Shown: one piece after another, positions 57,872 to 64,000 of the stretch | Layout of the letters: each line of letters starts with the position of its first letter | How positions within the stretch are numbered: the first letter of the stretch is position 1 | Assembly (NCBI GenBank): GCA_038496675.1 | Contig: CM076654.1 | Location: forward strand, 2,149,641 to 2,213,640 | Direction: 5' to 3' | DNA from: Rachycentron canadum | Taxonomy: Eukaryota > Chordata > Actinopteri > Carangiformes > Rachycentridae | Length of the DNA stretch: 64,000 bases | Made by a program: the position numbers and the translations under genes | The notes under the pieces: model-generated | What the model was told of the DNA's origin: nothing | Databases searched by the model: none | What the model saw: only the letters and a program-made list of their open reading frames with translations

Positions 57872-59824
57872 CATAATTTATTCAACTTGAGGTTTACACA
57901 ATGCATTATCAGCCAGGCCTTCATGTCTAAATTGCCAATATGTACCTCTAAAGGATTCAATACTCTAAACAATGATTAACAAGAGACAAAAACAAAGACA
58001 AATGAAAGTGTTCATTTTTTTTGTCCTCCCCTGAATTTATTGAGTGGATTCAGAGTGTTCAACTTTCGTTCTGATAATAGCAGCAGCCCTTTCAGATTAC
58101 TCTCCACCAGCGTTCTTCTTCCTGAAAGCTATCGCGGGACAAGCAAGGCCCGCCTGATAAGCCTCACTCTCAAATTAATCTATTGGAAAAGAGGAATTTT
58201 CGACTATCAGGTTTAATTGTAACATGTTCCGCAAGGCTGATAGTAGTGCATGTGGTGCTGACTACTAATTAAGACGGTGGAGACAAAGAGGGAGTGTGCA
58301 CAATTAAAAGAACTGCAAGAATTGAGAGAGGAGGGAGAGAGAGAGAGAGACAGAGTAAAGGGGAGGGAGACGTTAAAAATAAAACGACGGTCTGCGATGA
58401 AGGTGCTACTGAAGTAATAGAGAATTGAATTTTGGACAGGAAAAATAGCTCCTCTATGAGTAGATATACGTGAAGGAATGCAAGGCTTTAACACCAAAGT
58501 TGATTCCTGTCTGCTCTCTTTGTTATCTTGGCCCATGGCTTCATAAATTTTAAATTAATTATGTAATTATCATCTTGTAATTATCATGTGCATTGTTTTA
58601 AGTTGTACCATCTCCTATAGAAAAACTGTCTTGCATAGGAACATATCTGATCATCTGTAATACACTTCTCATCTCTGAGAAAATGCCGTTGTTTACCACC
58701 ACTTATCGTGCTAATCTTAGCCCGTTAGGTTTTTGCTTAGCGGTTCATGTCCCACAACGTAGTGAATGCAAGTACAAAGCCTCCTGCAACCAGTATATTA
58801 AAGCTGTGGCTGTAAACTACTGTTTCTGTTTCCATCAGTGAATGAACCTAAAGCAGTGGTCGAAATGAAATGTGTGAAAGTGCTGCTCACACTCACTCAA
58901 CATGAGGCATGCTAAGCTGTTAGCATGGACTTAGTGTATGCCAGGGAAGGTCAAGCTGGGAACGCACTGTTAGCACGATGTTAACACCGAGTGTTAGCAT
59001 GAAGCCGGCAATCACTTAGCATGCAGGCATCACAGAAACATCTCTTCACCTGCTTTAGTCATAGTGCATGCAAACACGTGCAAACACGGGCGGTCGGCAC
59101 ACTTGAGCATTGACATTTACGTCATGAATTATATATTAAATCCTAAAGGAAGCGCGAGCCTCTTAACACCAAGCAGAGTGTATGCTAAGTAGACTGATTT
59201 CGCTCAACACGGTCGACGCAAGTCTACTAATTACTTACTTCAATTAATTACAACGAATTGCTTCAGCACAATGTATGCTAAAGCAATAGCATCTAGCCTG
59301 CAGCTAAGGAACATAGCACAGCTTTAGCCTGAAACCACTGTCATTCTTTACGCGGGTGCCATTTGTCAACATACCCATAGACTACTGTCAGTCAGTAAGA
59401 TGTATATTTAAATGTTTGCGTTGAGTGAACTGGCCTCCTATGGGTGAACAAGGCGTTTGCTGGACTGTTTGCATGTAGCACCTGTGTGAACAGTTAAGTG
59501 CTGGTTTTGTTGTCTGTGTTCCCAATTAAGAGCTAAGTCAACTAATGGGCTAATGTGGGCAATTTCTTCGAAACTGTCCTGTGACATTCTGCGTCCTCTC
59601 TTGTTTGGCAGGTATTCAGGTCTCCTTTTTCTTTTCTTTTTTTGGTCTCTTGATGTTTGTACTTTCTCTGTTTCCCTCTGTCCTCTCTCTCTCTCTCTGT
59701 CTCTGAGAGAGGTTCAGTTTGGGGAGAGGATGTGGGGAACAGCTGGGCCCCATCACTTCTCATTGTGGGCCTGGGAGAGACGTAGCTGACAGAGTGATGC
59801 ACAGAGCCTGTCCTTGCTAATGAC
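57872..59824. other. No gene seen; GCTAA-rich stretch
   Basis: A GA run at 58333-58350, a CT run at 59683-59704 and, from about 58890 to 59320, many TTAGCAT/ATGCTAA words that look like an old palindromic repeat. No coding feature. Confidence 0.45.
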
Positions 59825-60050
59825 TGCGCCATTCTCCATCATTATCACCATCATTAGGAAATTAGGGGGACAGAAGGTATTTACTGTAAACCTGCCACCT
59901 CCCAAGGAGAGATAAATAGAAACTGATAAATGTGATCGCGTGATGCTGCCTGTCTATTAACCTTCCCATTTTCCAGCTCCAGCATATGCACATTTAACAA
60001 TCATTAATATTCTCTAATTGGGGCAGATTTTAGTGAGGAAAAATACTCTT
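59825..60050. promoter_or_regulatory. Candidate conserved non-coding element
   Basis: Holds CCATCATTAGGAAATTAGG, ACAATCATTAATATTC and CTCTAATTGGGG, close to GCATATGCAC. Repeat-free and even. Confidence 0.34.
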
Positions 60051-60587
60051 GAAGAAGAAGAAGAAGGACTTGTGTTTGTTCACATAGCTTGAAACTACAG
60101 TTGTGTTATGTTATACTGCTGCTGTGCAGATCTGCAACATCTTCAGCTAAAGCTTTAAAAAAAAATACTACTAATACTTGGTGATTCACCAAGATAATCC
60201 AGATATAACTTAACAATAAGAAGTCAACACTGCAATTCATGCCAATCTCACACTTCTAAGACAAGTAATTTTTTTTTTTAGTGGTAATGAAGTTGTTTAG
60301 AACCAAAGAAAAAGCTATATATAAACAATCACAATTCCATATGTGCACAAAAGCATATTTTATTAAGGCTCGACTACCCGTTCTTGTATCAGCACCTCTG
60401 GATTTCTGTCCAATGTGTAGTTTGCAGGGAGAGAACAGGTTTTGTGTTGCGTTCAACCGAATTAGCTCTGCTGTGACTGTTGGCTAATTTACATCTTGCT
60501 AACTGCTTGGCAGCACAGCAGAGGCTGATTGTTCAGTGTTTGACTGCGTTACAGCTGGATAACAGCAGGTCAGGACTGCTGTCAAGG

Positions 60588-60588
60588 G

Positions 60589-60635
<47 letters not shown>

Positions 60636-60645
60636 ACAAACACAC
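60588..60645. repeat. (CG)5 joined to (CA)n
   Basis: GCGCGCGCG runs directly into about 40 bases of CA with two AA interruptions, an alternating purine-pyrimidine tract prone to Z-DNA. Confidence 0.95.
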
Positions 60646-61684
60646 GTGCACCCGCATTTCTTGTCTGTCTGAGAGAATATTAGCCTGCTCAGCATATATC
60701 TCCAGTTTGTATGTGCTATGTGGAAGCTTACCATATGAACACACACGCACACACGTACACACAAAGGGCACAAACTAAGCTGGGGGCAAGGAGACTGTGT
60801 CGATTGTAGGATAAAGTAGGATTTCACAACTGTTTAGCTTTTGTATTTCCTGAGTGATGTGTCCCTCTGTGGACACCACAATGTTCAACAGCTGTTTCAG
60901 TGCTTTTTGTGTTGATTTAATCTAGTTTATTTACATTAATTTGCCTGTTTAAGTTTTAAGCATTGATATCATCCAGGTCGATCTTCTGTTTTTGATTTGC
61001 TTTAGTTTGATTTGCTTCATCTGCAGAGGTTGTGTATTTATTTCTTCTTCTTTTTTTCACTACTTGTCATGTAATAATTATGTAAATACAACTCCAGGGG
61101 ATATTGAAACCCATTCTTTGCAGTGTGGTGGTTGCTTATGACCTCTTAATATAAACTAATGTTTACTTGTAACACCATCACCAGGATGCATGTCTATGAA
61201 TTGTGTTCATAGTTATCAAAAGTGACTCAATAGATTAATTGTTCCTTTGTTTTCTCCTATGTTTAATTCATTTTAAAGGTCTGATTATGTAAAACTAACT
61301 ATACAGCTGGCTCTGTAGAAACAGCAAATTCATGCACACACACCCAATGATGCTGCATTGTCTTCAAGAGATGAATATAGATGATAATTGTGTCTGTCAT
61401 TTTATTTTGTGCATGATGTGAAGAGCCCATCACCACCGACTGGACTTAAAGGTTGTGTTTATTTGCAGGAGGATTGTGTTACGTTTGTGGTTTGCATCGA
61501 CACAGCTATCACATGTTCATTACAATGATAAGAGAGGCTGTGAGTTGGCTGGGGGGAAAAAAAAGAAAAGAAACAAAACATCCTCCTCAAATCACCGACG
61601 AGGCCTGAGTGGACGACGTCAATGCAGCTGATGAAATTAGATAACACAAGTGTAATTTTATAATGAAAAACAAAAACGCTGATG
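60646..61684. other. No gene seen
   Basis: AT-rich sequence with no recognised element. Confidence 0.5.
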
Positions 61685-61925
61685 TGCATTTGATGCAGCA
61701 ATTAGGGGGATGCCTAATGATGATAATTTGAGTTTTAATTCTGAACCCACTAGTGACTGGCAGAGTCTATCAATTACTGCATTAAAACAGGCCCCAGCTG
61801 CAGCAGCCACGGCAGCCGCCTCCCAAATTGTCGCCTAAACTGCTGTCGTCTCCTCTCCCATCGCTCGCCGGCGTAATTGCAGTTTAACCAGTTCATCATA
61901 ATCACACAACAGTCTCCCCCCTCCC
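61685..61925. promoter_or_regulatory. Candidate conserved non-coding element
   Basis: Contains GCAGCAATTAGGGGG, TTACTGCATTAAAAC and GGCGTAATTGCAGTTTAACC around a GC-rich, CAGC-rich centre. Repeat-free. Confidence 0.36.
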
Positions 61926-62394
61926 AGCAGAACGAGGATGTGATTTTCACTGCAGAGTGTGTGTTTGTGTTTGCAGATGGCTGTTTTGAGACGTATGCGG
62001 ATGAGAGTGTGTTTGTTTTACAGGCTAATGCAGCGTTATAGTTACAGTAGTTTTAAGTCCCATGTTACTAAACATTCAATTCAATTGTTTTATGTCCTTC
62101 ACGGGTTTCCATAGATGATATGTTCCAGTATTTATACCATCAGTTTGGATGTAAACTTTGAACTAGCATCCATTCCTCCTTTAAAGTAAATTTCAAAAGT
62201 TTCAGTTTTTATGATTCCATTTTTATTTCTTTCAGCCTAATACATTTTTTTTAACTCTATTAAGCCCAAATATCACGACATCTTTGGAGCCTTATTGTTC
62301 CACAATAGTTTGAGCTGGAGACGTGACATAAGATCTGGATCAGTCTGAGCCTTTGACTGGAGCTTTGCTGCTTTACTTCTGTGTGTTTATCCAT
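61926..62394. other. No gene seen
   Basis: Ordinary AT-rich sequence. Confidence 0.5.
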
Positions 62395-62446
62395 CCATTC
62401 TCATCCTCCATCTTTGATAGTGACGTCTAGAGTCACGTCTCTACAT

Positions 62447-62500
62447 GGGACACTCCTATTGGCTCCAGTGGGTGATGTCACAGCCAATCAGAGTGTCTCC
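62447..62500. repeat. CCAAT inverted repeat
   Basis: GACACTCCTATTGGCT at 62449-62464 faces AGCCAATCAGAGTGTCTCC at 62482-62500, with 17 bases between. Each arm holds a CCAAT box. It resembles the family A hairpin in design but not in flanking sequence. Confidence 0.7.
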
Positions 62501-62934
62501 TTCAGAGGCCTAGCTGTCAGCTGCTTGTAGCCAAAGTCAATGGGATCAATCCTGTATTTTTCTGATCTCAGAGTGAGGAGAAGTTGCTCTGAGTTTATTG
62601 TAAAGACAGAATAAAGACAGAGCTGATTTTTCATCATTACTGCTCCAAAGAATGAGCAGAACTCAGATCAGATAAAGAGAGAAACTTCCAATGGTTTATA
62701 GTGTTTTTATGTAGATAATAAGGAACAATTCGATTTATGTTTTTTCTTGTTTTCTGAGCTACGATCCCCTATAAAATAAAATAAAAATAAAATATCCCCT
62801 AAAATAACAGCAGGATATTGTTGCACAGCTGCTGAATTCATCCAAAACTGAGCGGCTGAATGTTACATCAGGTTTCTACGAAGTGGACATTTTAGCTTCC
62901 GCTGCCTTTTACCAGTGCAAGCAACTGTATTTGA

Positions 62935-63025
62935 GGCTTTAATAACAATAACTTTTTTATAAGCACTTTTCAAGACACACAAATAAAACATTCCCAAGGT
63001 AAAACAAGATAGAACAGTGTATGAA
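62935..63025 (-). mobile_element. Possible LINE/SINE tail fragment
   Basis: 'ataacttttttataagcact' and 'tttcaagacacacaaat' resemble the reversed 3' ends of fish L2-type elements. Short and diverged. Confidence 0.33.
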
Positions 63026-64000
63026 TGAAAAGAAAAACTAGATACACATACATACACACATGTTGACGTATGCACATTTACAGTTACATACACGAGTCTA
63101 AACTAGGCAAAGTGGAGGAATTTACCTTCAGTTTCTCCAGTTACGTTTTTATGTTACGTTCATCATTGAGCTTTTCACTTCTTGTCAAAGAAGCAGATAT
63201 TTTCTAGTCTTACAGACTAAAAGAGCTTAACTCTGTAACACAGACACAGGAAGTAACTGCTTCCACTTAACTATGCTGTTTGACTGGATTAAACTGAGTG
63301 GGGGACTAAAGGGAGTCGGGTCATTTAGAGAGCGAAGTCCAGCTGTGGAGCATTTGTTGAATATTACCAAAGTAGATTTGCACGGTATCGGCTGCATCTT
63401 GTCAAATATACAAATGGGAGTGTTTAAAATCTAAAAATAGAGCTTCTGTAACCCCTCGTTTGGAAAAGTGCTACTCTCCTCTCTTTGTCTATTTTTTCTC
63501 TTTGAAAGAGCAGAAGCACATTTCAAGGTAGAACATTTCAGGCATGAGTTTCTGTGTCCCAGTCACTTAGCATGATCAGCATTTCGGCCGCCAGCTGCAG
63601 GCAGGAAGACAAACGGGGGGGAGAGGGTGTCGCACCGAATGCGAACCAAGGCGAGTGCGAGAGCTTATTGGCCCACTCGAAGTGTTGGTTGATCTGTAAG
63701 GCGAAGCTTGCTCTGCTGTTTCAGGCGCCGTAAATTGCTGTGGATAGGAGCATCAGCTGAACGCCTGCAGTGCCAAAATGCCTGTGTTCAGCTGAGAGGG
63801 AGAATATCCATGAAGCCTACTCACCGTGCATATTACAGTGGCAATTCCTTGATGATAGGCAATGGGATGAGAACACTATAAACAAAAAGATGGATCCAAG
63901 TTTCCATCCTGTGAGACCAAAGGAGCCAACTGGAATTATCAGGAGATCTAAAGAGATTGTTTGTAGTTGTGTTACATGCTTCATTTTAACCACAGATATG
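63026..64000. other. No gene seen to window end
   Basis: Mixed sequence with a GC-richer part at 63580-63760 and no recognisable repeat or exon. Confidence 0.5.

Noticed and set aside
58890..59320. GCTAA/TTAGC-rich stretch as a fifth family D copy
   Set aside because: It shares only the short palindromic words, not the 'aagttttgctattgctacat' ends or interior of family D.
1..64000. Bacterial-type operons, promoters or terminators
   Set aside because: No ribosome-binding sites in front of long frames, no gene clusters, and abundant vertebrate-type transposons and microsatellites.

Overview
The window reads as non-coding vertebrate nuclear DNA, most probably from a teleost fish. It has long AT-leaning stretches, very many A/T homopolymers and dinucleotide microsatellites, no bacterial-style gene density and no open frame longer than about 160 codons. 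The dispersed repeats are of kinds I associate with ray-finned fish: small inverted-repeat DNA elements carrying TTAAAGGTCC ends, palindromic MITEs rich in GCTAAC/GTTAGC, a Tc1-like remnant, an L2-type LINE tail, and tRNA-derived SINE fragments. No complete protein-coding gene, rRNA, tRNA or CRISPR array can be supported.

Layout. 0-5 kb: (AT)30 at the edge, then a CCAAT-palindrome MITE (family A), a family E element and a GCTAAC-type MITE (family D). 6-9 kb: a 'ggcccata' element (family C), then a 1.2-kb minus-strand stretch with several protein-like reading frames broken by stops and shifts. 9.7-11.5 kb: an inverted pair of family G copies sharing 46 identical bases. 12-13 kb: homeodomain/octamer-like sequence and a degenerate tetranucleotide array. 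14.5-15.3 kb: two more repeat families, one MITE interrupted by a SINE fragment, and a 28-bp perfect palindrome. 16-31 kb: more copies of families C, D, E and A, scattered among AT-rich, repeat-poor blocks that look like conserved non-coding elements. 32-38 kb: two minus-strand SINE fragments and a Tc1 remnant. 39-45 kb: a telomere-like GGTTAG element and three family A copies, one with a 30-bp tandem triplication of its end. 46-49 kb: an L2 LINE remnant with a readable 54-codon frame. 51-57 kb: repeat-poor blocks and a CpG-island-like region at 56.4-57.1 kb with no recognisable gene. 58-64 kb: GCTAA-rich sequence, a Z-DNA-prone CG/CA tract and a CCAAT hairpin.

Interpretation (inference). Repeat-poor blocks dense in TAATTA/ATTA cores, separated by MITE-rich spacers and with no exons, resemble a regulatory gene desert or a large intron near a developmental regulator. 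Conservation cannot be tested from one sequence, so every conserved-element call is a candidate only. I found no new multi-gene system. The least explained items are the broken minus-strand coding-like tract (7.15-8.4 kb), the gene-less CpG-rich block (56.4-57.1 kb), the 28-bp palindrome at 15.27 kb and the 46-nt identical inverted arms at 9.75/11.4 kb.
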